The notes: generated by a model from the sequence alone, not told the origin. Positions 25,637 through 34,769 are shown, numbered from the stretch's first letter. The stretch: DNA of 64,000 nt from JAPOUP01 sp965203255 (GCA_965203255.1 OZ241882.1:4154001-4218000); one strand, 5' to 3'. A program made the numbers and translations.

Positions 25637-27147
25637 ATCCACTTGCGGACGCACTGGTCGCACCGCTTGAAATGCGTCGCGACGCGGTCTTGATCCAACC
25701 TGAGGGAAGAGAGATATCCGGAGACGCCCTTTATCGCCTGTCCGGGCGGATTGCCAATGTGCTCACGGAGGCCGGTGTGCAGCCAGGCGACCGGGTAGCG
25801 ATGCAAACTGAGAAATCAGCTGAGGCACTGGCCCTGTATCTCGCTTGCCTGAGAGTCGGTGCGCTGTTCCTGCCGCTCAACACCGCCTATACGGTCGCCG
25901 AGCTTGACTACTTTCTAGGCGATGCGGAGCCGCGCGTTGCGGTTTGCGCCCCCGCCGCCGAGGTCGCTCTGCGACCTATGGCCGAAGCCAAAGGCATCAC
26001 GTTATTAACTCTCGGTGGTGCTGCGACCGGCACACTTTCCGAGCGTTGGGCCATAGTGTCCGATGACTTTACGACCGTCCAGCGCCTCCCTGACGATTTG
26101 GCTGCGATCCTCTACACCTCGGGCACAACCGGACGTTCGAAAGGTGCAACGTTAAGCCATGAAAACCTCTTGTCGAACGCTGATGCCCTTGTTGAGACCT
26201 GGAGGTTTACCTCGGCGGACACACTGCTTCATGCTCTGCCGATTTTCCACGCACATGGGTTGTTCGTGGCTATAAACGTGCTGTTGCGGGTCGGTGGGAA
26301 GATGATCTTTCTGCCAAATTTCGACGTCGACACAGTGTTGGAGCATTTGCCGCGAGCAACTTCAATGATGGGCGTGCCAACCTTCTATGTTCGACTGTTG
26401 GGCGATGTACGCTTCACCCGCGAATTGACCGCGCATATGAGGCTGTTCATTTCGGGATCCGCGCCTTTGCTGGCCGAGACCCATCGGGAATTCGAGGTCC
26501 GTACCGGCCACCGAATTCTTGAAAGATATGGCATGAGCGAAACGACGATGAGCTCTTCGAATCCTTACGATGGCGAGCGCCGGGCTGGTACGGTTGGCTT
26601 TCCGCTGCCTGGCATCGAAGCACGCGTTGTCGATGCCGATTCGGGCGATGAGATGCCACAGGGTGAGATTGGTATTTTGGAAGTTCGTGGCCCCAACGTC
26701 TTTAAGGGGTATTGGCGGATGCCCGAGAAGACGGCGGAGGAGTTTCGCGGCGACGGATTCTTCATTACGGGCGATATGGCACGGATCGATGATGACGGCT
26801 ACATCACCATCGTTGGCCGCGCCAAGGATTTGGTGATCTCTGGCGGATACAACGTCTACCCGAAGGAGGTCGAAGGGGAGATCGACCGGCTCGAGGGGAT
26901 CATTGAGTCTGCGGTCATCGGCGTGCCGCATCGTGATTTCGGAGAGGGGGTTGTCGCAGTGGTCGTGCGGGAGCCAGGCAGCGCGGTCGAAACCGGGGAC
27001 ATTCAGGCGGCGCTTTCGGGTCGATTGGCGAAGTTCAAGCAACCAAAGGCGATCTTTTTCACAGACGAACTGCCGCGCAACACAATGGGTAAAGTTCAGA
27101 AGAACACTCTGCGGGAGATGTTTGACGACGTATTCGCGAGTTCCTAG
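25633..27147 (+). CDS. MatB-like malonyl-CoA synthetase / acyl-CoA synthetase
   Basis: A 504-aa AMP-forming acyl-CoA synthetase. The P-loop ILYTSGTTGRSKGATLSH is at about residue 157, RYGMSETTMSSSNPY and GDMARIDDDGYITIVGRAKDLVISGGYNVYP (split by the hinge) are intact, and the C-terminal lysine is in LPRNTMGKVQKN. RVAMQTEKSAEALALYLACLR with PLNTAYTVAELDYF is the pattern of MatB malonate/methylmalonate-CoA ligases. It ends the operon. Its TAG stop (27145-27147) is shared with the first base of an IS630 element. Confidence 0.8.
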   Translation: MNPLADALVAPLEMRRDAVLIQPEGREISGDALYRLSGRIANVLTEAGVQPGDRVAMQTEKSAEALALYLACLRVGALFLPLNTAYTVAELDYFLGDAEPRVAVCAPAAEVALRPMAEAKGITLLTLGGAATGTLSERWAIVSDDFTTVQRLPDDLAAILYTSGTTGRSKGATLSHENLLSNADALVETWRFTSADTLLHALPIFHAHGLFVAINVLLRVGGKMIFLPNFDVDTVLEHLPRATSMMGVPTFYVRLLGDVRFTRELTAHMRLFISGSAPLLAETHREFEVRTGHRILERYGMSETTMSSSNPYDGERRAGTVGFPLPGIEARVVDADSGDEMPQGEIGILEVRGPNVFKGYWRMPEKTAEEFRGDGFFITGDMARIDDDGYITIVGRAKDLVISGGYNVYPKEVEGEIDRLEGIIESAVIGVPHRDFGEGVVAVVVREPGSAVETGDIQAALSGRLAKFKQPKAIFFTDELPRNTMGKVQKNTLREMFDDVFASS

Positions 27148-28458
27148 TGTAGCACCATCATTGTGTTGACGGGTAAAGGGACTTCAGCCTGATGCGTGCG
27201 TCGGCTGTCGTGAAACGCCAGTCCACGGTGGCCCTCTCCCGGTTCCTGTTTCGAGCCCATGCCTCCGTTTCGTGGCACATCGTCTCCCGGTCGGGAATGC
27301 GGCGGTTCAGGCACTGGCGGACCATGGCCCCGATCCCGGCCTCGGCCACGTTCAGCCAGCCTGCGTGCTTCGGGGTGTAGTGGATCTCCAGCCGGGAGGC
27401 GATCCGCGCCGCCTCTTCGGGAGGGAACGTCCCGTGGAGGGAGCCGACGGTGTGGACGTCGGGGCTGTCCATCACGAGCACGATTCGCCTGCCGGGGAAG
27501 GTGACGTCCACGAGTTCGCGGATGACCCTGGCCCAGTCCCTGCGCGTCCGGCGGTCGGTGACCGTGACCTCCCGCCATCCGGGCAGCGGGGCGAACGGCA
27601 TGAACAGGTTCGCGGTGCCGTTCCGTTCGTATTCGAAGTCGTGGACGGCGGGGTCGCCGGGGCGCACCGGCCGAGGCACCCGGGTCTCCCTCCTCTGCTG
27701 GCGGGAGGTCCCGTCCATGACGGCCAGAGCCCCGTCATCCGTGAACTCCCGCTGGTGCCGCTCCAGAACGTCCTCCATGGCGGCGAGGAGGTCGCCGCTG
27801 GCCTTCGGCGGGATGCACCGGTACTGCCTGAGCCACGGCTTCACATCGTTTTTTTCAGGGTCTTCCTTACGGTCTCGTCCGAGATCGTGTCGACGATCTC
27901 CAGCTCGACAAGCCGGTCCGCCAGCAGCTGCATCGTCCACCGGCTCCGCCCCTCCGGCGGCTGCGAGCAGGCGATGGCCACCAGCTTCGCCTCGCCCCCG
28001 CCGTCGAGGCTGCGCGCCTTCCGGTTCCTCTGTTCGCGGCGGACCAGCGCCGCCTCCAGACCCTCCTCGACGCAGCGGCGGCGCACCCGCTCGACGGTCG
28101 ACTTGCCGATCTCCAGGACCGGCGCGATGTCGCAGTCGGTGCGGCCCCCGTCATCCCGATCCTCGTCGGCCAGAAGCAGGATCCGGGCGTGTCGGCGCCT
28201 GTACGCCGCCGCACTGCTGTCGGCCAGCTGCCGCAGTTCCGCCCTCTCGCCATCCGAAAGGCGGACCCGGTAAATCTTGCGTCCCTTGTTCTTGGGAGTC
28301 CCCGTCTCCTGTGCCATGCCCTGCTCCGTTCCATGATGCGGGCCGGGGGCGGTCTGCCGCCGCCTTCCCGTCGCCCGCCTGTTGCTTGATGCCGGCAAAG
28401 GTGGCATGATACCGGGAGACAGTCAAGCAGAACCGTCATTGCTACGATGGCGCTACAC
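27147..28458 (-). mobile_element. IS630-family insertion sequence with matching ends and TA duplication
   Basis: The left end reads GTGTAGCACCATCATTGT from 27147 and the right end, on the complementary strand from 28458, reads GTGTAGCGCCATCGTAGC, so about 14 of 18 positions form a terminal inverted repeat. TA flanks both sides (27145-27146 and 28459-28460), the target duplication of IS630/Tc1-mariner elements. Removing the element restores TTCC-TAG, an unchanged stop codon for the upstream synthetase gene. Confidence 0.85.
27158..28317 (-). CDS. IS630-family transposase made by -1 frameshifting
   Basis: The upstream reading frame (from ATG 28317, GGAGCAGGG before it) encodes the helix-turn-helix half (GKSTVERVRRRCVEEGLEAAL) and ends with LKKTM at 27841. 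At its end lies a run of seven A on the coding strand at about 27850-27856. Slipping back one base gives TLKKNDVKPWLRQYRC and continues to 27158 with the catalytic half: LAVMDGTSRQ, RRIVLVMDSPDVHT, and HYTPKHAGWLNVAEAGI, which supply the D, D and E. Programmed frameshifting at A-runs is known in IS630 elements, so I treat this as one functional gene rather than a pseudogene. Confidence 0.75.
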
Positions 28459-28836
28459 TAGGTGCGTTCGTCGCCACCTGACAATGGAACGACATCCGCT
28501 GCAGGATTTGATGATGGCGTTTGCAACGGGCCGGCGGGATAGTTCTACAAGGCTTGTCGCATGAAAGACTGACTCTTGGGATGGAATCTCCAGACGCCCT
28601 ATCGGGCCATGCGCCCATGGCGATCCGCATACGGACCCCAAGCGCCCTCTGTCGGCGATGGGTTCGTTTCTCGTGGAGGATCCAATTCCAGTGGAAGCCC
28701 GGTTTCCGGGCTGACCCGAAAATGACGTTTGTTGGAGGCATGCACGAGAACGTGCAGGGCGTCGAACTGAAAAACTCGGTTGATGCTGGTTTCGATCTCA
28801 TGGTTACTGCTCCATGCTAAAGAGAAGGAGATCAAG
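28459..28836. other. Spacer between the IS630 element and the reductase gene
   Basis: No intact gene is supported. Short readings such as MGSFLVEDPIPVEARFPG and, in another frame, KMTFVGGMHENVQGVELKNS may be remnants of a broken gene but I cannot name it. A good AGAAGGAGA ribosome-binding site at its right end serves the gene at 28837. Confidence 0.4.
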
Positions 28837-29883
28837 GTGGCCTATCGTATTGTAATTCTCGGCGCATCCTATGGGTCGCTACTGTCAACGAAGCTGTTGA
28901 TGGCCGGTCATGATGTTACGCTGGTTTGCTTGCCGGAAGAGGCGAAACTGATCAATTCGGCCGGAACGATCGTAAGGATTACCTTAAGGGGTGAAGGCGA
29001 ACCACGTCTTGTTCGATCTGGCGAGCAGCCTGGGCGGCTGGATGCCAAGACTCCTGATGAAGTGGATCCGGACGAATACGATCTTGTGGGGCTTGCCATG
29101 CAGGAACCACAGTTCCGTGCACCGCCAGTTTGGGAGTTGATGAACAGGATCGCCGAAGTCCAGAAACCTTGCCTATCGATCATGAACATGCCGCCGCTCG
29201 CTTATCTCCGGCGCATACCCGGGCTGGACACGGAAGCACTTCGGCATTGCTACACCGAGTCCAAGGTTTGGGATGAATTCAACCCTGACTGTGTGACCCT
29301 TTGCAGCCCGGATCCGCAGGCGTTCCGGCCACCTGAGGAAAGCCCGAACTTCCTACATGTTGGGTTGCCGACCAACTTTAAGGCGGCGACATTCACCTCT
29401 GATGCGCACAACGCGGTTCTGAACAGCTTGGCCGAAGATATCGCCTCCTTCCGACTGGATGGGCTGGATGTGCCCGTGAAGCTGCGGGTGCACGATTCTC
29501 CCTTTGTGCCCTTCGCCAAGTGGTCGATGCTTCTGACCGGGAATTACAGGGCGATTACGCCGGATGCCCCACGGTCAATCAAGGATGCGGTGCATTCCGA
29601 AATTGAACTGTCGAAGGAGATTTATGATTGGGTGAATTCCGTGGTTGCGCGACTTGGTGCCGGCCCGGAGGATCGTGTGCCTTTCGAGAAATACGCCAGA
29701 GCGGCAGAAAGTCTTCTGAAGCCGTCATCGGCTGCACGGGCAGCATTTGCCGGAGCACCGCATATCGAACGTGTCGACAAGCTCGTTCAGGCAATCGGCA
29801 GGATGTTTGGCCTCGAAAATGCAGCGGTGGATCAAACTGTCGAAACCGTCGACGCCCGTCTTGAACTGAACCGAACTGGGTGA
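28837..29883 (+). CDS. Ketopantoate reductase (ApbA/PanE)-like NAD(P)-binding protein
   Basis: A 348-aa protein from GTG 28837, supported by AGAAGGAGA just upstream. VAYRIVILGASYGSLLSTKLLMAGHDVTLVC is a Rossmann nucleotide-binding start of the ApbA/PanE type, and the C-terminal half is mainly helical (SIKDAVHSEIELSKEIYDWVNSVV). It lies downstream of the tct/CoA operon, now separated by the IS630 insertion, and may once have been co-transcribed. The substrate is not certain; a 2-oxoacid or related carbonyl is likely from the family. Confidence 0.65.
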   Translation: MAYRIVILGASYGSLLSTKLLMAGHDVTLVCLPEEAKLINSAGTIVRITLRGEGEPRLVRSGEQPGRLDAKTPDEVDPDEYDLVGLAMQEPQFRAPPVWELMNRIAEVQKPCLSIMNMPPLAYLRRIPGLDTEALRHCYTESKVWDEFNPDCVTLCSPDPQAFRPPEESPNFLHVGLPTNFKAATFTSDAHNAVLNSLAEDIASFRLDGLDVPVKLRVHDSPFVPFAKWSMLLTGNYRAITPDAPRSIKDAVHSEIELSKEIYDWVNSVVARLGAGPEDRVPFEKYARAAESLLKPSSAARAAFAGAPHIERVDKLVQAIGRMFGLENAAVDQTVETVDARLELNRTG

Positions 29884-30242
29884 AGATGGGGATGGAAAGG
29901 GCCGCGAAAACGTAAGCGACGGCGGTCGCGACAAGCGGCATGCTTGGGAAGATGGCATGAGGAGATCGTGGGAACCCTCTTGAGCCTAGTTGTCGCGTCC
30001 ACCATATTTTTCCACCGAAAGTTGCGGTTTTCCGGACATTCTGGCTAAATTCGGTTGTCTGGCAGGGGGATTCGGGCCGGAACGCCGCCGTTTCCGGCGA
30101 ATCACCCACGAAATCGGCCCAGGATGGGACGCCTGCCGAATCGGTTCCGCCCGGAAAACCCCCTTTGACGCCTGCGCATATTCTGTCCAGGCTGGTGCCA
30201 TGACATACGTTCCCTCTTTCCCCTATAGTAAGGCTTCCTGAC
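29884..30242. other. Intergenic stretch before the exported-protein gene
   Basis: These 359 bp have no convincing gene. They must contain the promoter of the gene at 30243. Imperfect repeats of the type TTTTCCACCGAAA, TTTTCCGGA and TTTCCGGCGAA occur between 30006 and 30102, which could be regulatory or IS-derived. Confidence 0.35.
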
Positions 30243-30941
30243 ATGCGCTGGCTCCGACCTTTCGCGCTCGCCCTGCCGCTGGCCCTCGCCCTGGGGTCGG
30301 GTCCGGTCCGCGCCGACCTCAACCGGCTGGAGACCGTGGCCGTGCGGTTCTCCGGCCATGTGCTCGACCATGGCTACATCAGGACGGTCTTTTACGCGCC
30401 GCTGGGCCTGCTGTGGATCCTGCGGCCCGAAAGCGCGCAGGCCGCCGACAGGTTCTCCGAAATGCTTCTGTCCCTGTGGCTGGAAAGGGTGACCAGTGGC
30501 CTGCGGGTCACGGCCATTGGCATAGGTGACAGGTATCCCAGGGGTCTGGTGTGGCCTGTCGTCCATTGCGAAGGCCTGGTCCGACGGCTGCTGCTGGACT
30601 ATCGGTCAATGTCGGCGGACAGGCATGACCTGGCCCGGTTTCATGACCGGCTGCTGGAGCGGCCCCTCGCCCGTGACCTCGTCCTGCACAGGGGCCGGAT
30701 GGACAGCTTGGGAATTCCCGCCGGTTCGCGCCTGCGCGTTTTCAGCAACGTCAGCCAACGGCATGGAAATGTCGACATGCCCGATGATGGACGGTCGCCG
30801 ATGGTCTGGAAAAGCTATGGGAACTGGATCCGGTTCTTTCCGGCCAACGGTGGGTTCTTTCCAGACGACGGTGGCTGGACGGACCTGCCCTGGACCGAAG
30901 TTGACCGTTATCTGGCCAGGCCCACGCCAGCCGTGGGATGA
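30243..30941 (+). CDS. Exported protein of unknown function, cassette copy 1
   Basis: A 232-aa protein with a clear signal peptide (MRWLRPFALALPLALALGSG, cleavage near VRA-DLN). The mature part has no motif I recognise; notable segments are RLETVAVRFSGHV, GYIRTVFYAPLGLLWIL, PLARDLVLHRGR, PAGSRLRVFSNVS and NWIRFFPANGGFFPDDGGWTDLPWTEVDRYL. It is convergent with an ATPase gene 57 bp away. The same pair is repeated 2.4 kb to the right with the exported protein about 65-70% alike by eye, so the two genes travel as a unit. The cellular site is outside the cytoplasm; function unknown. Confidence 0.75.
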   Translation: MRWLRPFALALPLALALGSGPVRADLNRLETVAVRFSGHVLDHGYIRTVFYAPLGLLWILRPESAQAADRFSEMLLSLWLERVTSGLRVTAIGIGDRYPRGLVWPVVHCEGLVRRLLLDYRSMSADRHDLARFHDRLLERPLARDLVLHRGRMDSLGIPAGSRLRVFSNVSQRHGNVDMPDDGRSPMVWKSYGNWIRFFPANGGFFPDDGGWTDLPWTEVDRYLARPTPAVG

Positions 30942-30998
30942 TCCGGTGCTGTGAAGGCGTCCGTCAATCCCTGCTTTGCGGTCCAGCCGCAACCGGTT

Positions 30999-32240
30999 TC
31001 AGGCCCTGAAGTCCGTGCCATCATCTCCCCCATCGCTCCGCCTGGCCGGTTCCGTATCCGGCTGGCGGCCCTGGTCGATGAGGAAGGCCCGGAACGAGGG
31101 GATGGGGGAATGGACGCGGCCCTGCGGGTTCCTGTACAACGCGCCCTGACGGATGAGGTCGTTGAGGAACATCGCGGAATCCACTCCCGCCGGCAATCGC
31201 TGCCCGGGACAGTCCACAGCATTGCTCTCCACCAGTCCCTGCAGATCCCTGAACCGCATGCCGTCGCGCAGTCCGGACATCACCCTGGCGGTCAGGATAT
31301 CCGCATCCTGCATCATGGTGCTGGACTGTTCGTCATAGTGTTTCTGGCGCAGCGCCCACGCCATCCTCCGCATGGCTGGCCAGCCCATGCGACGCATGTC
31401 GCCGCCAACGCGCAGGGATTCCTCCGCCAGGGAGACACTGGCAAAGCGCAGGTGCCGCGGCCAGCCATCGCAGATGTCGGCCAGGGCCTCCAGATGGGAA
31501 TTGTGGCGGGAGGTGTCGAGGCCGAACCACAGGGCCAGCCGTCGCATGAAGTCACGGGCGTGGGCTTCCGTGAGGGGTCTGACCTCATGAACCTTTCGCC
31601 CGCGTGTCAGATGCATGGCGTCGGCTTTCGCCGCTGTATCTGACAGACCGGCAAGCACCAGGATCAAAGGCAAACCGGAACTGCCATCATGGATCTCCTG
31701 CAGGAACAGAGCTTCTGGCGCCATCTGGCCCCCAGCGAAGCGCTGTGCCTCGTCCACAGCGACGATGATCGGTCCGACCTGTTCCTTTGCGGAATGACTG
31801 CTGGCCACCATGCCCAATGTCTCCGGCACCTGGGCGTCGGAGAACTCCATCGGCAGCCCACCAGGTCCAATCCCAATTCCACTGAGTCTTTTGATCCGAT
31901 CATTCAGTGTCTGCTTCCACTTCTCTTCATTCATTTGAATGGCGTTAAGTACAGCCTTGACACCATTCAGGGGATTGTACAGAAGTTCGGTGGAGGACAG
32001 GGCCACCACCCGTGGAGTTCCATCCTCGCCCGTCCATCGTTTCTGCATCTCGTGCAGAAGCCCACTCTTGCCGGCGCCGGGAGCGCCTTGCACGATACGG
32101 GTCATTTTCGGCTGCCCGGCGCTTTCCCCGGCCGTGGTCAGGATATCCTTCAGGATATCGTCGCGACCGACGAAGATCGGTGGCGGAGCACCTTCGCCCT
32201 GACGCACGTATTCCATGATGCGGGCACAGTTGATGGGCAT
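30999..32240 (-). CDS. AAA/STAND-like ATPase of unknown role, cassette copy 1
   Basis: A 413-aa protein from ATG 32240 (GAAGGAGGAACC upstream). Walker A is QGAPGAGKSGLLHEM (about residues 49-63) and Walker B is PIIVAVDEAQRF. A sensor-like LILVLAGLSDTA and a winged-helix-like C-terminus (DLIRQGALYRNPQGRVHSPI, SFRAFLIDQGRQ) follow. It resembles ExeA/TniB-type or STAND ATPases in architecture, but no transposase partner or effector domain is present. Its partner is the convergent exported protein at 30243. A paralogue lies at 33361. I cannot assign a function. Confidence 0.75.
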   Translation of the reverse strand: MPINCARIMEYVRQGEGAPPPIFVGRDDILKDILTTAGESAGQPKMTRIVQGAPGAGKSGLLHEMQKRWTGEDGTPRVVALSSTELLYNPLNGVKAVLNAIQMNEEKWKQTLNDRIKRLSGIGIGPGGLPMEFSDAQVPETLGMVASSHSAKEQVGPIIVAVDEAQRFAGGQMAPEALFLQEIHDGSSGLPLILVLAGLSDTAAKADAMHLTRGRKVHEVRPLTEAHARDFMRRLALWFGLDTSRHNSHLEALADICDGWPRHLRFASVSLAEESLRVGGDMRRMGWPAMRRMAWALRQKHYDEQSSTMMQDADILTARVMSGLRDGMRFRDLQGLVESNAVDCPGQRLPAGVDSAMFLNDLIRQGALYRNPQGRVHSPIPSFRAFLIDQGRQPDTEPARRSDGGDDGTDFRA

Positions 32241-32385
32241 GGTTCCTCCTTCATGGGCCTTTCCTGCCCCGTTCCACCCTGAAGTGCAACACCAGTGGCG
32301 GTGGTGACCGGATTTCCGGCCGCATGATGTTGCGTATCGGCCAGCAGGCGGCGACAGTCCCTGTGATGCAACATGGGAGACCGCC

Positions 32386-32653
32386 ATGCCCGAGGGCCAT
32401 CGCCACCTGACCCGGGACGGAAGATGCCAGATCGGCGCGCTGAAGGAAAGCGGGCTTTCGGACGGAGCCATCGCCGCCCGGCTGGGCCGTGACCGGACTT
32501 CGGTCTGGCGGGAGCTCCGCCGGAACGCCGGGGATTCGGGATACAGCCCGGGGAGGCGCAGGGCAGGGCGGAGGCCCGCCGCAGCGCGGCTTCCCCGAAC
32601 CCGAGGAAGATGACGCCCGACCGGTGGGCGCATGTGGAGGGGCTTCTGGGACC
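32386..32653 (+). mobile_element. IS30-family transposase fragment
   Basis: From ATG 32386, GHRHLTRDGRCQIGALKESG, LSDGAIAARLGRDRTSVWREL and RRNAGDSGYSPG form the IS30 N-terminal helix-turn-helix. A frameshift near 32550 then gives EAQGRAEARRSAASPNPRKM, ending at 32653. The catalytic domain is absent. The fragment stops exactly where the second exported-protein gene begins to be readable, so it probably replaced that gene's 5' end. Confidence 0.7.
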
Positions 32654-33340
32654 TTAATCTCTACCCCAGCCCAAGCCGACCTCAATCGCCTTGAGACAGT
32701 GGCCGTGCGGCTGTCCGGCCATGTGCCCGACCATGGCTATATCAGGACGACATTCCACGTGCCTCTGGGCCAGATATGGATCCTGCGGCCGGAAAAGGCG
32801 CAGGAAGCCAACCGTTTCCCCGAAGCGCTTCTGTCCCTGCGGGTGGAAAGGACCGGCGACGGCCTGCGGGTCACGGCCATTGGCATGGGCGGGAGGTATC
32901 CCAACGGTCTGGCATTGCCGTCCGTCCATGGCGAACGCCTGGTCCGGCGGCGGCTGCTGGACTGCCGCGCGGCCTCGATGGACAGGCATGGCCTGGCCCG
33001 GTTCCATGACCGGCTGCTGGACCAGCCCCTGGCCCGTGACCTCGTCCTTCACAGGGGCCATCGCCCTTCCATCACGATTCCGTCAGGTTCGCGCCTGCGC
33101 GTTTTCAGCAGCATCGGCCTGCGCCACGGATATACCGACACACCCGATGATGGACGGAGCGCAGTGGTCTGGACAGGCCATGGCAACTGGATCCGGTTCT
33201 TTCAGGCCAGCAGCGGGTTCTTTCCAGGCGATGGCGGCTGGACGGACCTGCCCTGGACCGAGGTCGACCGCCATCTGGCCAGACCCACGCCAGCGGGGGA
33301 TGGCCCAGTGCTGCGGGAGCGTCCGTCAATCCCGGCTTGA
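32654..33340 (+). pseudogene. Exported-protein paralogue, cassette copy 2, 5'-truncated
   Basis: From about 32660 the reading TPAQADLNRLETVAVRLSGHVPDHGYIRT runs parallel to the mature part of the protein at 30243 through to NWIRFFQASSGFFPGDGGWTDLPWTEVDRHLARP. The start codon and nearly all of the signal peptide are missing; in frame it reads back into the IS30 fragment without a ribosome-binding site. The mature sequence is otherwise unbroken for about 225 codons, suggesting recent truncation. A fusion start inside the IS30 fragment (GTG/ATG-like at 32489) could still express it, but without export. Confidence 0.65.
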
Positions 33341-33360
33341 TGGTCCAGCCGCAAAAGGTT

Positions 33361-34608
33361 TCAGAACCTGGAATCCGTACCGTCGCCGCCCCCGTCGTTC
33401 CGTCTGGCCGGTTCCGTATCCGGCTGGCGACCCTGATCGATGAGAAAGCTCCTGAACGAGGGAATCGGCGAATGGACACAGCCGTCCGTGTTTCTGTACA
33501 ACGCGCCCTGATGGATGAGTTCGTTGAGAAATGCCGTGGCCCCCACATTTTCCGGCAACAATTGCTCGGGAGAATTCCTGACAAGGTCATTCACCAGATC
33601 ACGAAGTTCCCTGAACTTCATGCCATCGCGCAGTCCCGACATCACTCTGGCGGTAAGGATATCCGCATCCTGCATCATAGTGCTGGACTGGTCATCATAG
33701 AATTCCTGGCGAAGCACCCATGCCTTTCTCCGCATAGCGGGCCAGTCCATGCGATGCATGTCGCCATCAACGCGCAGCGCCTCTTCCGCTAGGGAGACAC
33801 CAGCGTAGCGCAGGTGCCTTGGCCAGCCATCACTGATATCGGCCAGGGCCTGCAGTTTCGGATTGTGACGGGATGTGTCGAGGCCGAGCCATAGAGCGAG
33901 CCTGCGCATGAAATCCCGCGCCTGGAATTCCGTGAGTGGTCTGGCCTCATGCACCGTCCGTCCCCGGGTCAGATTCATCTCCCTGGCCCTGGCATCCGTG
34001 TCGGACAGGCCAGCGAGAACCAGAAATACGGGAAGACGGGTCGCGCCATTGTGGATCTCGCGCAGGAAACAGGCCGGGATGGATTCACGATTATTGGGAA
34101 GCGCCTGGGCCTCGTCCACGGCCAGAATAACGGAATGTTTCCATTCCCGTTCCTTGCCCCGCTGAATGGCCGCACTGAGAATCTGCGCTTCCTTATAGAC
34201 ATCGAATTCCGCCGACAGGCCATAACCAGCGACGGAAATCCCCACGGAAGTCATCCGTTTCCATCTCTCATTGATAGTTTTCAGCCAGCTTTCCGAATCG
34301 GAAAGGCCAGCGGCCATGATCGCCTGGATGACGCCGGATGTATCCTGGATGATGGCTTCCGAGGACACTTCCACCACACGGGGGTTCCCATCCTCGCCTG
34401 TCCATCGCCTCTGCATTTCATGCAGCAGCGAGGACTTGCCGGCCCCGGGAGCGCCCTGCACGACGCGGGTCATCTTCGGCTGGCCGGCGCTTTCCCTGGC
34501 CGCAAGCAGGATATCATCGAGAATACCGTCATGACCAACGAATACCGGCGGCGGGGCGCCCTCGCCCTGGCGCAGGTATTCCTGGATACGGGCGCGGTCA
34601 ATGGGCAT
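33361..34608 (-). CDS. AAA/STAND-like ATPase of unknown role, cassette copy 2
   Basis: A 415-aa paralogue of the ATPase at 30999, with Walker A QGAPGAGKSSLLHEM and Walker B VILAVDEAQAL. The ends are highly alike (ARIQEYLRQGEGAPPPVFVG at the start, FLIDQGRQPDTEPARRNDGG at the end) while the region after Walker A (residues about 75-150) is strongly diverged. GGAGGCAGGCC lies before the ATG. It is convergent with the truncated exported-protein gene 20 bp away. The middle divergence suggests the copies recognise different ligands or partners, which is inference. Confidence 0.75.
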   Translation of the reverse strand: MPIDRARIQEYLRQGEGAPPPVFVGHDGILDDILLAARESAGQPKMTRVVQGAPGAGKSSLLHEMQRRWTGEDGNPRVVEVSSEAIIQDTSGVIQAIMAAGLSDSESWLKTINERWKRMTSVGISVAGYGLSAEFDVYKEAQILSAAIQRGKEREWKHSVILAVDEAQALPNNRESIPACFLREIHNGATRLPVFLVLAGLSDTDARAREMNLTRGRTVHEARPLTEFQARDFMRRLALWLGLDTSRHNPKLQALADISDGWPRHLRYAGVSLAEEALRVDGDMHRMDWPAMRRKAWVLRQEFYDDQSSTMMQDADILTARVMSGLRDGMKFRELRDLVNDLVRNSPEQLLPENVGATAFLNELIHQGALYRNTDGCVHSPIPSFRSFLIDQGRQPDTEPARRNDGGGDGTDSRF

Positions 34609-34769
34609 GGCCTGCCTCCTCCATTACGGATACTATCCTGTTCAAGGTGAACAGCAAGCCGAACATTGCCGTTCATCCAACCTATAACTGGAGACCATCA
34701 TCCTGTCTGACCTGTTCCATGCCTGAGAGTTTGAATCATAACTCATTGTTTTAAATATACTATTTAGTT

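Noticed and set aside
27158..28317. Treating the IS630 transposase as a pseudogene
   Set aside because: The break is at a seven-A slippery run, both halves are otherwise intact, and the ends and TA duplication are preserved.
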